Position numbers and translations under genes: made by a program. 13,797 nt of DNA from Nitrospira sp. (GTDB taxonomy: Bacteria > Nitrospirota > Nitrospiria > Nitrospirales > Nitrospiraceae), in NCBI GenBank assembly GCA_015904045.1, contig JABMDG010000462.1, forward strand, positions 1 to 13,797, given 5' to 3'. Of the stretch, positions 1 through 7,587 are shown piece after piece (positions within the stretch are counted from its first letter, which is position 1; every line of letters starts with the position of its first letter). A model generated the notes under the pieces. That model was not told where the DNA came from. It worked only from the letters and a program-made list of their open reading frames with translations, and did no database searches.

Positions 1-6
1 GGGACG

Positions 7-591
7 ATGCATCTGGCAATGGCGACTCTGCACACGGAACTCGCACAGGCATTTCACCGCACGCAGTCATTTCAATGGAATCCCCAGGGATTTAAACTGG
101 CTTCCGGACTGACCAGCCCGTTCTACATCGATTGCCGCTCTTTGATGGCCCATCCTGGCGCCCGACGTTTGGTGGCGCAGTTGGCCTATGACGTCTTACG
201 ACCTGTTAATGTTGATTGTCTCGGCGGGCTTGAGATTGGGGCAATTGCTATTGCCACATCCATCTCGGATTATGCATTTGCCGCACAGCCACGGAGGGAA
301 TGGCGGACATTTGTTGTGAGGAAACAGGCCAAAGATCACGGCCTCGGCAAGGTGATTGAAGGAGCAGTTCGCTCGGGAGATCAGGCGGTGATCGTCGACG
401 ATGTTCTGACGAGCGGGGGTTCGTTGCTGAAGGGGGTGGCGGCAGCCCGTAGCGCAGGACTTGCCGTCACGCACGCGTTAGTCATTGTGGATCGGATGGA
501 GCAGGACGGCAGGAAGAAGGTTGAGCAAGAAGGCCTCACGCTGTTCAGCCTATTGAGCATCGAAGACTTGATGAAAGAGCGGCCGACGTAA
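7..591 (+). CDS. pyrE: Orotate phosphoribosyltransferase
   Basis: The enzyme transfers the phosphoribosyl group of PRPP to orotate, giving OMP in de novo pyrimidine synthesis; it is cytoplasmic. The type I PRPP-binding loop VIVDDVLTSGGS is at residues 128-139, with the acidic pair D131-D132. The orotate phosphoribosyltransferase signature with R105, K106, K109, H111 and G112 precedes it, and the N-terminal substrate segment GFKLASGLTSPFYID is at residues 28-42. At 194 residues it has the usual family length and appears complete. The start is uncertain: ATG at 7 gives the longest visible form, ATG at 19 begins closer to where family members usually start, and the frame stays open to the window edge, so an upstream start cannot be excluded. 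It converges with the lipoprotein gene that follows. Function is confident; only the start is open. Confidence 0.95.
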   Translation: MHLAMATLHTELAQAFHRTQSFQWNPQGFKLASGLTSPFYIDCRSLMAHPGARRLVAQLAYDVLRPVNVDCLGGLEIGAIAIATSISDYAFAAQPRREWRTFVVRKQAKDHGLGKVIEGAVRSGDQAVIVDDVLTSGGSLLKGVAAARSAGLAVTHALVIVDRMEQDGRKKVEQEGLTLFSLLSIEDLMKERPT

Positions 592-626
592 CAGTCTACG
601 CGGCTTTATTTGCGAAGGCGAGCCGC

Positions 627-944
627 CTACTCGCAGTGAAACTGAATTCCCCACCGACGTTCCTGTATCACCTCTTCCTGCCCTTCCATCGGACTCACGA
701 CCCGAGACCGCCCCTGGGCTTCCCCCTCACGGATAATAGTGTATGAGCGGCTGCCACATTTCTCTTGTATGAGGGCAAGCGCCTCCGTGCGGAACGACGA
801 AAGCAGAGAGCCTTGGTCTCCTCTGAACGGATACACCACGACCCCCCCGTTCTCATGCTCCTGAACGAACTTGACTCCGTCGGCACAGCCGACGAGAGCG
901 ACCACCGCGATCATGGCGACCACGCTTGACCAGCTCTTCCGCAT
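627..944 (-). CDS. Small putative lipoprotein of unknown function
   Basis: A 105-residue protein whose N-terminus is a lipoprotein signal: MRKSW, a hydrophobic stretch, then the lipobox LVGC with Cys20 as the acylation site. Ala at +2 favours outer-membrane sorting by the usual rule. The mature part is short and hydrophilic, with a YPFRGDQGS segment and two further cysteines (C63 and C104) that could form a disulfide. ATG at 944 was chosen because it places the signal peptide at the N-terminus. The frame continues upstream to ATG 1001, but that form puts a useless 19-residue extension before the signal and overlaps the neighbouring gene. The Shine-Dalgarno is weak. It lies 35 bases from the pyrE stop (convergent) and 55 bases from the divergent rhodanese start. 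I do not recognise a characterised family; it resembles conserved hypothetical lipoproteins of Nitrospira. Function unknown. Confidence 0.7.
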   Translation of the reverse strand: MRKSWSSVVAMIAVVALVGCADGVKFVQEHENGGVVVYPFRGDQGSLLSSFRTEALALIQEKCGSRSYTIIREGEAQGRSRVVSPMEGQEEVIQERRWGIQFHCE

Positions 945-986
945 GCTTTTATTATGAAGAGAGATGGTGCTGGCCGCAATACTCCA

Positions 987-992
987 AAGGAG
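987..992 (+). promoter_or_regulatory. Strong Shine-Dalgarno for the rhodanese gene
   Basis: AAGGAG lies seven bases before ATG 1000. It decides the start of the rhodanese gene in favour of 1000 over the in-frame ATG at 964, which lies upstream of this site. Confidence 0.8.
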
Positions 993-999
993 TAAGACC

Positions 1000-1422
1000 A
1001 TGAAACTTTCAATGATCGCGACGTTGGGATGCCTGCTTGCCGGTCTTGTGCTATGCGATGTGGCCAGATCCTACCACTCCTATTTGCTGACGGTGCAACA
1101 GCTGCAGGATAGTTTGTCGAAGGCTGGCTCTATGAGCAAGAAAGGATTCGTGCTCATCGATGTCCGCTCTCCAGAGGAGCATCAGGCCGGTATGATCCCC
1201 GGCACGGATCTCAATATCGATTTCCGCGAGATTCAAGCCAGGCATCGAGAGATCGGTGCACAGGTCGACGACCACGTCGTTGTCTATTGCCAATCGGGAC
1301 GTCGAAGTAACATTGCTGCGGAGACTCTCGCGGACCTCGGCTATCGCCATGTATACAACGTGTCCGGCAGCATGAACGCGTGGCTTGAAGCCGGATACCC
1401 GGTCGAACGACCACGGCGCTAG
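1000..1422 (+). CDS. Exported or membrane-anchored single-domain rhodanese (sulfurtransferase)
   Basis: A 140-residue protein with a hydrophobic N-terminus (about residues 4-22) that is a signal peptide or signal anchor, followed by one rhodanese domain. FVLIDVRSPEEHQAGMIPG (50-68) is the typical first half. The active-site loop CQSGRRS starts at Cys97, the residue that would carry the persulfide. The end, with VYNVSGSMNAWLEAGYPV, is the usual C-terminal half. It should transfer sulfane sulfur or sense thiol/sulfur species in the periplasm, as PspE-type proteins do; the true acceptor cannot be told. Length matches single-domain rhodaneses. There is no clear lipobox. The strong AAGGAG upstream fixes the start. 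It is divergent from the small lipoprotein gene across 55 bases and convergent with the glycosidase gene. Confidence 0.9.
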   Translation: MKLSMIATLGCLLAGLVLCDVARSYHSYLLTVQQLQDSLSKAGSMSKKGFVLIDVRSPEEHQAGMIPGTDLNIDFREIQARHREIGAQVDDHVVVYCQSGRRSNIAAETLADLGYRHVYNVSGSMNAWLEAGYPVERPRR

Positions 1423-1485
1423 CCCGTCAGTTCGGGGGCGGCAGACTCGAATTCCGCATCCCGGCCCGCACCCTTCGTCGTGTGG

Positions 1486-2340
1486 TCACCGCGGGCTCAC
1501 CCCAATTACAGTCGGGAGAGGGATGTGCGCGACACTGCCTCCTCCGAATAGCGTTTTCCAAGACATACGATCTTCGGTGTGTTGCGCTTCCCGCCACAGC
1601 GACTCCGAAACAAGCACATCGGATGATGAACCTCCGTCCATAGCCATGGCCTGTCGTACAGACGGCACTGTATCCCGAAGACATTGACCGATGTCGTAGA
1701 GGGTCATGAGGTCCCGGCTTTTGAAGATCAGAATATGCCCATTGCCGGTTTCTGCGACAATCGTTTGGTAGGCGCGCTTCCCCGTCTGACGCACACGAAT
1801 GTTTCCACGATGGTCCAACAGCATCAGCGCCTGGGCGGCTTCTCGATAGGGTGGTCGTCGCTCATCAAAGCCCTCGACGGTCAAGTCCAGCACCCGAGCG
1901 TTCTTCAAGCCGGAGACCGATGGCTCCGCCACGAATAATCCCTGCCATGTTGTATGGCGGCGGCTCCCCAGCGACTGGCCATCCTTGTACAGCAAGCCTA
2001 GATAGGAGAAGTTCTCTCGGAAGAGTCCCGCATTGAAGAGGACAGCGTGACCTGTCCGCTTGTGCCATTCCTCGATTGTTGGGGGTTGCGAAAGATGTTC
2101 TTGTGCGTAGTGGTGGACCGAAAATCTCGTACGCTCGGGATCGATGTCGATGGCTAAAAGGGCCGGCACTGCCGGACACGACTTTCCCGGTGACCAGACC
2201 GATACCGCAAGGCCAGTCGCCAAACGTTCCCACAGGATGGATTCGGCAATGCTCACATGAGGGAGAGCCAGCAACACCAACACGATCCCGCAGATGCGAA
2301 GCACATACCGACCGGAATTGCTCAACACGGTTGGAATCAT
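1486..2340 (-). CDS. Exported phosphodiester glycosidase-family protein (NAGPA/DUF2233-like)
   Basis: A 284-residue protein with an N-terminal signal peptide (hydrophobic core about residues 12-30, ending near HVSIAES), so it acts outside the cytoplasm. The rest matches the phosphodiester glycosidase fold of the mammalian 'uncovering enzyme' family: LFNAGLF at 101-107, a GLLYKDGQSLGS segment at 115-126, and the hallmark AMAMDGGSSS at 231-240 near the C-terminus. Bacterial members are mostly uncharacterised and are thought to cleave sugar-1-phosphodiester bonds in envelope or exopolysaccharide; the substrate here is unknown. ATG 2340 is preferred because it sets the signal peptide at the N-terminus and has GGA about seven bases upstream. 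ATG 2391 and 2397 are possible longer starts without a visible Shine-Dalgarno. It is the last gene of the signalling cluster, 77 bases after the hybrid kinase. Confidence 0.8.
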   Translation of the reverse strand: MIPTVLSNSGRYVLRICGIVLVLLALPHVSIAESILWERLATGLAVSVWSPGKSCPAVPALLAIDIDPERTRFSVHHYAQEHLSQPPTIEEWHKRTGHAVLFNAGLFRENFSYLGLLYKDGQSLGSRRHTTWQGLFVAEPSVSGLKNARVLDLTVEGFDERRPPYREAAQALMLLDHRGNIRVRQTGKRAYQTIVAETGNGHILIFKSRDLMTLYDIGQCLRDTVPSVRQAMAMDGGSSSDVLVSESLWREAQHTEDRMSWKTLFGGGSVAHIPLPTVIGVSPR

Positions 2341-2417
2341 GGCGGTTTCCGAATCCACCGTAGGCACGGTGTGGGTGTGATGGCAACGCATGATCATGGC
2401 CGCGCGACCGGGAATGT

Positions 2418-4079
2418 TCAGCGGGCCGTGTTGGGCTGCGGCATCGGTCGTGTGAAGCCGGTCTGGTTTGTGTCCAGCAGCTCGCGAATTGTTCGTGCGA
2501 GTGTTTCGAGCGTAAACGGTTTTTGCAGATAGGCGCTGGCCGGATCGCCGGCTCCGATATTCACATCATCGGAGTAGCCTGAGATGAAGAGAAGCTTCAG
2601 CCCCGGCTTGATCACACGAAGGTGCTTGGCCAATTCCGTCCCACTCATACCCGGCATCACCACATCCGTCAGGAGAAGTTGCAACTCTCCCATCTGTTGC
2701 GTGCCCACGAGGCACGCCTCGAGTCCGTGCTTGGCCTCGAAAACTCGGTACCCCATTTTGCGGAGCTCGTCCCGAAGCAGCTCACGAACACCGGCGTCGT
2801 CTTCAACTAACAGAATCGTTTCCTGGCCACCCAGTGAGGGCCGGATCAGATCATGGTGAGGACCTTTGTCAAGTTCCACGACCGCACTCGGAAGATACAC
2901 GTCGAATCGAGTGCCTCGGCCGATCTCGCTGGTCACATCCAATCCTCCCCCGTTCTGGGTCACGATTCCAAAGACGGTCGAGAGGCCGAGTCCGGTTCCT
3001 TTTCCCTCTTCCTTGGTGGTGAAGAAGGGCTCGAAGATGTGAGCTTGCACTTCCGGAAACATTCCGCAGCCTGTATCCGAGACAGACAGCCGGACATAGG
3101 AACCGGGAGGCAGGGGTCTGAGATGATAGGCCGGCGTCCCGGTAAGACGGGAGGCACTCGTTTCGATGACCAGCTGCCCGCCATTGGGCATCGCATCTCG
3201 GGCATTGACGACCAGGTTGATGATGATCTGTTCAAGCTGCGACGGCTCTACCGTCACGCGTAGATTCTCCGAGCTTAGCTTCAAGGCCAAGTCGATGTCC
3301 GCCCCGACCAGCCTGCGCATCATGGATTCAATGTCGGCGAGAATGGCGTTCACGTTCAATACTTTCGGCTCGGACGGTTGTTTCCTGCTGAACGCGAGTA
3401 ATTGCCTGACCAGGGCCGCTGCCCGCTCACCGGCCTTTTGCATCTCCTCGATCTTGCTCCTCTGCGGATTGTCCGGGCTCATCTCGTTCAATAACACCTG
3501 GCTATGGCCCATGATAACGGTCAGCAGGTTATTAAAGTCATGAGCCACTCCGCCCGCTAATCGGCCGACCGCCTCCATTTTTTGCGCCTGCCGAAGTTGC
3601 AGCTCGCTTTGACGGAGCGCTGTCTCCGCTCGGGAGCGCTCCACGCGATCCTGGAATGATCGGAGGGCCCGCTGAACCGACGGAACCAGGCGCCCAAGCC
3701 GTTGCTTCAATATGTAGTCCGTAGCGCCCCGTTGCATCGTGTCGATGGCGAGCTCCTCGCCGAGTGTTCCCGACACAAACAAGAACGGAACGTCAGGAGC
3801 AATAGTTCTGGCTAGCTGCAGGGCGACGATGCCGTCAAATCCGGGAAGGGAATAGTCGGCCAGGATCAGATCCGTCTGCCCTTCCTTAAGGGCCCTGACA
3901 AACGCCTCACGACTGTCGACACGGCGCGGGGTGCAGGGAATTCCCCCCTCCGTCAGCATCGTGGCGATGAGGTCGGCATCGGTCGGGTTATCTTCCAGGT
4001 GGAGAACTCGTAGGGGAGTTGTCACGGAACCTCGATCAAGGCTAGTGTCCGGAGCCGGATCGTTCAGGCGGGGGCTCAT
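2418..4079 (-). CDS. Soluble hybrid histidine kinase, REC-HisKA-HATPase-REC
   Basis: A 553-residue protein with no signal peptide or membrane segment. Domain order: an N-terminal receiver (about 22-140, phospho-acceptor Asp75 in LADYSLPG); a short linker likely to be coiled coil (about 140-170); a HisKA dimerisation domain with His180 in GGVAHDFNN; a HATPase domain with N-box N288 and N292, G1 box DTGCGM (335-340), FFTTK and G2 box GKGTGLGLS (359-367); and a C-terminal receiver (about 420-535, Asp472 in LLTDVVMPG, K520 in the LQKP motif). All catalytic residues are present. It has no PAS or other ligand sensor, so its input is probably phosphotransfer to the first receiver. ATG 4079 overlaps the preceding response-regulator gene by 38 bases. 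GTG 4025, with GAGG just upstream and 16 bases after that gene's stop, is a credible alternative that still keeps the whole first receiver. Confidence 0.92.
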   Translation of the reverse strand: MSPRLNDPAPDTSLDRGSVTTPLRVLHLEDNPTDADLIATMLTEGGIPCTPRRVDSREAFVRALKEGQTDLILADYSLPGFDGIVALQLARTIAPDVPFLFVSGTLGEELAIDTMQRGATDYILKQRLGRLVPSVQRALRSFQDRVERSRAETALRQSELQLRQAQKMEAVGRLAGGVAHDFNNLLTVIMGHSQVLLNEMSPDNPQRSKIEEMQKAGERAAALVRQLLAFSRKQPSEPKVLNVNAILADIESMMRRLVGADIDLALKLSSENLRVTVEPSQLEQIIINLVVNARDAMPNGGQLVIETSASRLTGTPAYHLRPLPPGSYVRLSVSDTGCGMFPEVQAHIFEPFFTTKEEGKGTGLGLSTVFGIVTQNGGGLDVTSEIGRGTRFDVYLPSAVVELDKGPHHDLIRPSLGGQETILLVEDDAGVRELLRDELRKMGYRVFEAKHGLEACLVGTQQMGELQLLLTDVVMPGMSGTELAKHLRVIKPGLKLLFISGYSDDVNIGAGDPASAYLQKPFTLETLARTIRELLDTNQTGFTRPMPQPNTAR

Positions 4080-4497
4080 TAATCACGCCCCAGAACATGC
4101 CCAGTTCTTTGACCGCGGACACAAACTGGTGAAACTCCACCGGTTTGACCACGTAGGCATTGGCGCCCAATGAGTAGCTCTCGCTGAGATCGCGTTCTTC
4201 TCGGGAAGACGTCAACATCACGACCGGAATTGGTCGGAGTGTTGCGTCGGACTTGATGGCCCGTAAGACCTCCAGCCCGTTGACCTTGGGCATCTTGAGA
4301 TCGAGAAAAACCACCGCTGGATTCCCTTTGAGGCGGGATGTGAATTGCCCGCGGCAGTAGAGATAGTCCAGCACCTCCGCGCCGTCGTGACAGAGCACGA
4401 CTTTATCGGCGATCTGTTGTTCCTCCATCGCTGCCATGGCGAGTTCGGCATCGCGGGGATTATCTTCAGCGAGTAGAATCGGTTTTATGGCGGTCAT
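4042..4497 (-). CDS. Single-domain response regulator, Rcp1-like
   Basis: A 151-residue protein made of one receiver domain and nothing else. The acidic pocket is E11-D12, the phospho-acceptor is Asp66 in VVFLDLKMP, the switch Thr is T96 in VVMLTSS, and the conserved Lys is K118 in VVKPVEF. The extended DYLYCRG segment before the acceptor Asp is typical of the Rcp1 family, the partners of cyanobacterial phytochrome-type kinases. It lacks any DNA-binding or enzymatic output, so it must signal by protein contact or pass phosphate on. Its ATG overlaps the stop of the upstream kinase (ATGA) and has AGGAGG eight bases before it, so the two are very likely translationally coupled and cognate. A longer reading from 4566 would only add sequence overlapping the kinase gene and is rejected. 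Confidence 0.93.
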   Translation of the reverse strand: MTAIKPILLAEDNPRDAELAMAAMEEQQIADKVVLCHDGAEVLDYLYCRGQFTSRLKGNPAVVFLDLKMPKVNGLEVLRAIKSDATLRPIPVVMLTSSREERDLSESYSLGANAYVVKPVEFHQFVSAVKELGMFWGVINEPPPERSGSGH

Positions 4498-6026
4498 GTT
4501 CGAGGCCTCCTGGTTGGAAGCGCCACATAGAAGGTCGCTCCCTTGTCCGGCTCCCCCTCCGCCCACGTGCGCCCTCCATGGCGATGCACGATGCGGCGCA
4601 CATTTGCGAGCCCGATGCCGGTGCCTTCAAACTCGTCCGCTCGGTGGAGCCGTTGGAAGACGCCGAACAGCTTGCCTGCATATTGCATGTCAAATCCCAC
4701 TCCGTTGTCCCTGACGAAGAGCACAATCTCTCTCGGCAGCCGACGATCGATGCCGATCTCAATTTTGGCTATTGGCCTGGTACTCGTAAACTTGACGGCA
4801 TTGGCGATCAGATTCATGAACACTTGCCGCAGCATGGCCGGATCGCCAGGCACCTCCGGCAGTTGGTCAATTGTCCAAGATATCTCGCGTCCTTGCAAGT
4901 CAAGTCGCAAATCGTAAAGGACGGTTTTCACCAACTGGTCCAAGTTGACCGTGGTCCGAAGCATCTCCTGGCGGCCCATGCGGGAGAAGACCAGCAGATC
5001 ATCGATCAGCTGGCCCATCTGTTTGGCGGAGTCGGAGATCGTCTGCAAGTATCGAGCGGCTTTTTCGTTCAGCGACTCCGTGACCGCTTTCCGCAACAGC
5101 GAGGCATAGCCGTCGATGTGTCGCAACGGCGCCCTGAGGTCGTGCGAGACCGAATAGCTGAATGATTCCAGCTCTTTATTCGCCGCCTCAAGCAGCTCAC
5201 CGCGCCGTTGGAGCTCGGCGGCGACACGCCGCCGTTCCGTAATGTCGTGTCGGATCAAGTAGTACACAGCGGCTAACAGCACCAGCTGGAGCACGGCTCC
5301 GGTACCGAGAAGGATAATGGTGCGTGTCGTGGTGGAGGCAGATACCATGATCCGCCTCTGGAGCGCTTGTTGTTCAGACATCTCCATCTCCGCGACGAGA
5401 CGGTGTATTTCTTGAAGCTCCTCTTTGGCGGCCCCCTCAAGCGCCATCTTCTTCACGGCCTGGAACCCGTGGCTCACCAGCTGGTCAATGGCGCCCGCCT
5501 CGGCGGCAAGTTGCCGGTCTATCAAGTGTTCCAGCCGATCGATGCGCTGCTGCTGCTCCGGCGACCCTTCGGTCAGGTTGGCGAGGTATTGCAGGAACTT
5601 GGGCTTTTGTTCCACAACGTTCCAGTAGGCATCCAGATACAACGATTCACCGGTCACTAAGTACCGTCTGTGGTTGTTCTCTGCTTCGTCCATGGTTACA
5701 TCAATGCTGGCCAGGAGACGGACGAGCTCATGGCTGCGGGTGTCGAGCTTGCTGTTCGCGACAACGATACTGGTATTGCGGTATGACACCGTACTGATAA
5801 TGAGAATGCCCACGAACACAAGACCGAAACCCGCCAAGATTCTGCGCTCAATTGTGAGGGTGCGAAACCATAAGATGGGAGAGCGCCACAATGGCTCTCG
5901 GCGCAACGCGGATGTGCTGACGGGGAGGGATTCCGGCTCACGCGTCGGGGAATGAGGCAACTGCGGCTGGCTGGTCGTTGCCGATGCCGTGGGTGTGGAA
6001 GATTCAGATTGGAAATCGCGGGTCAT
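4494..6026 (-). CDS. Membrane sensor histidine kinase with CHASE3 domain
   Basis: A 510-residue kinase. Residues 1-50 are a Ser/Thr/Pro-rich cytoplasmic head. TM1 is about 63-82 and TM2 about 236-258, enclosing an extracytoplasmic helical region with the CHASE3 look, including NNHRRYLVTGE (117-127). The cytoplasmic kinase follows a short helical linker: His295 in SYSVSHDLRAPLRHIDGY, N-box N405 and N409, D440 in the DNGVGF G1 box, FGVFQRLH, and the GTGIGL G2 box at 468-473. This kinase subtype is that of phytochrome-like kinases, fitting the Rcp1-like partner encoded directly after it. CHASE3 ligands are unknown. ATG 6026 was chosen although its Shine-Dalgarno is poor; the longer frame starts with TTG at 6104 inside nuoN and adds 26 residues of unconvincing sequence. 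It begins 67 bases after the nuoN stop, so read-through from the nuo operon is possible. Confidence 0.92.
   Translation of the reverse strand: MTRDFQSESSTPTASATTSQPQLPHSPTREPESLPVSTSALRREPLWRSPILWFRTLTIERRILAGFGLVFVGILIISTVSYRNTSIVVANSKLDTRSHELVRLLASIDVTMDEAENNHRRYLVTGESLYLDAYWNVVEQKPKFLQYLANLTEGSPEQQQRIDRLEHLIDRQLAAEAGAIDQLVSHGFQAVKKMALEGAAKEELQEIHRLVAEMEMSEQQALQRRIMVSASTTTRTIILLGTGAVLQLVLLAAVYYLIRHDITERRRVAAELQRRGELLEAANKELESFSYSVSHDLRAPLRHIDGYASLLRKAVTESLNEKAARYLQTISDSAKQMGQLIDDLLVFSRMGRQEMLRTTVNLDQLVKTVLYDLRLDLQGREISWTIDQLPEVPGDPAMLRQVFMNLIANAVKFTSTRPIAKIEIGIDRRLPREIVLFVRDNGVGFDMQYAGKLFGVFQRLHRADEFEGTGIGLANVRRIVHRHGGRTWAEGEPDKGATFYVALPTRRPRT
4506..4511 (-). promoter_or_regulatory. Perfect Shine-Dalgarno for the response regulator
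   Basis: AGGAGG on the minus strand lies eight bases before the ATG at 4497, inside the 3' end of the kinase gene. It fixes the response-regulator start and suggests the regulator is made in excess of the kinase. Confidence 0.8.
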
Positions 6027-6093
6027 AATGAAGGGCTGCTCACACGGTACCTTCGTGGAGTAATTGTAGCAGAACTTGTGCCAGGAACCGAAA

Positions 6094-7587
6094 TTATCCG
6101 CCAAGCGGTGGCGTGGGAGGAATCACGGTGGTCGACTGGGTTGCGAAATTCGAGAACATCAACGTCGCGTGGATGATCCAGTCAATGAACGGCTGTGGAT
6201 AGATCCCTATCACCAAGGTTCCAGCCAAGCCGACATAGACCACAGTCTTCATTGGACCGGAAATTGAAACCGGAGAGGGATCGATCGGCTCATTGATGTA
6301 CATCTTCTTCACGATGACCAAATAGTAGTACATCGAGATCACGATATTGATCAGCGCCACCGTGATCAGCGTATAGAGCCCTTCCTTGATTGCGGCCACG
6401 AAAATATAGAGCTTGCCGATAAAGCCCGCCAGCGGGGGAACGCCGGCTAAGGACAACAGGAACAGCAGCATGGCAAATGCCAAGAACGGCGACCGCCGAT
6501 TCAAGCCACTGTAGTCGTCGATCTCCTCACTCCCGATGGCTTGGCTGACAGCGATCACGACAGCAAACGCGCCGATATTCGCAAACAGGTATGCCAACAG
6601 ATAGAACAAGATGGCGTCGCTCCCCATCTTGGTGCCGGCGGCAAGACCAATCAGGACGTTTCCAATCTGCGCAATACCGGAATAGGCCAGCAGACGTTTG
6701 ATGTTCCGTTGCGCGATCGCCACGATGTTGGCATAGGTCATCGACAAGATAGAAACGGCGACCAAGAGGACAATCCACACCGGCTTGAAGGATGCCAGCG
6801 CGACGAAGAAAATCCGCAATAGGATGGCCAATGCGGCGCCCTTGGGCGCGAGGGATAAGAATGCCGTCACGGGGGTTGGCGCGCCATGATACGTGTCGGG
6901 AATCCAGGAGTGGAACGGCACGGCGCCGATTTTGAATCCCAGTGCCGTGAAGATCAGGAGAAAGCCGATGATTGTTCCGGATGTGGCGGTGAGGTGCATC
7001 TCGGAAAAGACGAGCTTGCCCGTCTCGCCATACACGAGGCTGATGCCGTAGGCGAGCAGTGCGGCGGCGAACACGCCGAGGATAAAGAACTTGAGTCCCG
7101 CCTCATTGGACGCCAAGTCTTCCCGAAGATAGCCCACCAACACATAGAATCCGAGCGTTGAAAACTCCAGGCTTACGAACAACGTCAAGAGATCGTTGGC
7201 CGAGGACATGAACATCATCCCGAGCGATGACATGACGACGAGCACGTAATACTCGCCCCGGAAAAACGTGAACCGATCGACGTATTGAACCGATACCAGG
7301 ATCACGAGGGCCGTGGTGGCGACGACGAACATTTTGAAAAAGATGGCCATGCGGTCCAATACGAACATGTTGCCGAACAACGTTCCCGAGATATGGGCCA
7401 CATCGAACCACGTGAGGCACGCAAAGGTGGCCACAAGGCCGCCGACGCTGAGAAACGCGAGCTGATCCTTAGACATGCGGGGAAAGGCAAAGTCGACGAT
7501 CACAATCAGGCAAAGCCAGCAGGTCAAGAAGATCTCCGGCAGGAGCAGCAGGAGATCGGCCAACGACAGGGTCAGCGAAAAGGTCAT
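6094..7587 (-). CDS. nuoN: NADH-quinone oxidoreductase subunit N
   Basis: The antiporter-like subunit of complex I nearest the quinone-side module; it contributes one proton channel in the inner membrane. The 497-residue protein is almost entirely hydrophobic, with about 14 membrane helices. The expected residues of the charged axis are all visible: E141 in LEFSTLGFY (TM5), K219 in ALGFKIGAVPFHSW (TM7), K249 in LAPKGAALA (TM8) and K392 in PPLAGFIGKLYIF (TM12). It is thus a canonical NuoN, unlike the neighbouring NuoM1. Its ATG overlaps the nuoM1 stop as ATGA, implying translational coupling. It is the last nuo gene; the regulator cluster follows on the same strand. Confidence 0.97.
   Translation of the reverse strand: MTFSLTLSLADLLLLLPEIFLTCWLCLIVIVDFAFPRMSKDQLAFLSVGGLVATFACLTWFDVAHISGTLFGNMFVLDRMAIFFKMFVVATTALVILVSVQYVDRFTFFRGEYYVLVVMSSLGMMFMSSANDLLTLFVSLEFSTLGFYVLVGYLREDLASNEAGLKFFILGVFAAALLAYGISLVYGETGKLVFSEMHLTATSGTIIGFLLIFTALGFKIGAVPFHSWIPDTYHGAPTPVTAFLSLAPKGAALAILLRIFFVALASFKPVWIVLLVAVSILSMTYANIVAIAQRNIKRLLAYSGIAQIGNVLIGLAAGTKMGSDAILFYLLAYLFANIGAFAVVIAVSQAIGSEEIDDYSGLNRRSPFLAFAMLLFLLSLAGVPPLAGFIGKLYIFVAAIKEGLYTLITVALINIVISMYYYLVIVKKMYINEPIDPSPVSISGPMKTVVYVGLAGTLVIGIYPQPFIDWIIHATLMFSNFATQSTTVIPPTPPLGG

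Noticed and set aside
600..626. Possible bidirectional terminator between pyrE and the lipoprotein gene: GCGGCT at 600-605 pairs with AGCCGC at 621-626
   Set aside because: The stem is only six base pairs with a 15-base loop and has no T-tract on either side, so it is not convincing as an intrinsic terminator.
1423..1445. Small CCCG/CGGG hairpin after the rhodanese stop
   Set aside because: The stem is four base pairs without a T-tract; this is expected by chance in GC-rich DNA.
4498..4566. Upstream extension of the response regulator to 4566
   Set aside because: It overlaps the kinase gene and adds a Gly-rich leader. ATG 4497 has a perfect AGGAGG and an ATGA junction.
6027..6104. TTG start at 6104 extending the CHASE3 kinase by 26 residues
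   Set aside because: It would overlap the end of nuoN, uses a rare start codon and adds sequence unlike a kinase N-terminus. ATG 6026 is simpler, though its ribosome-binding site is poor.
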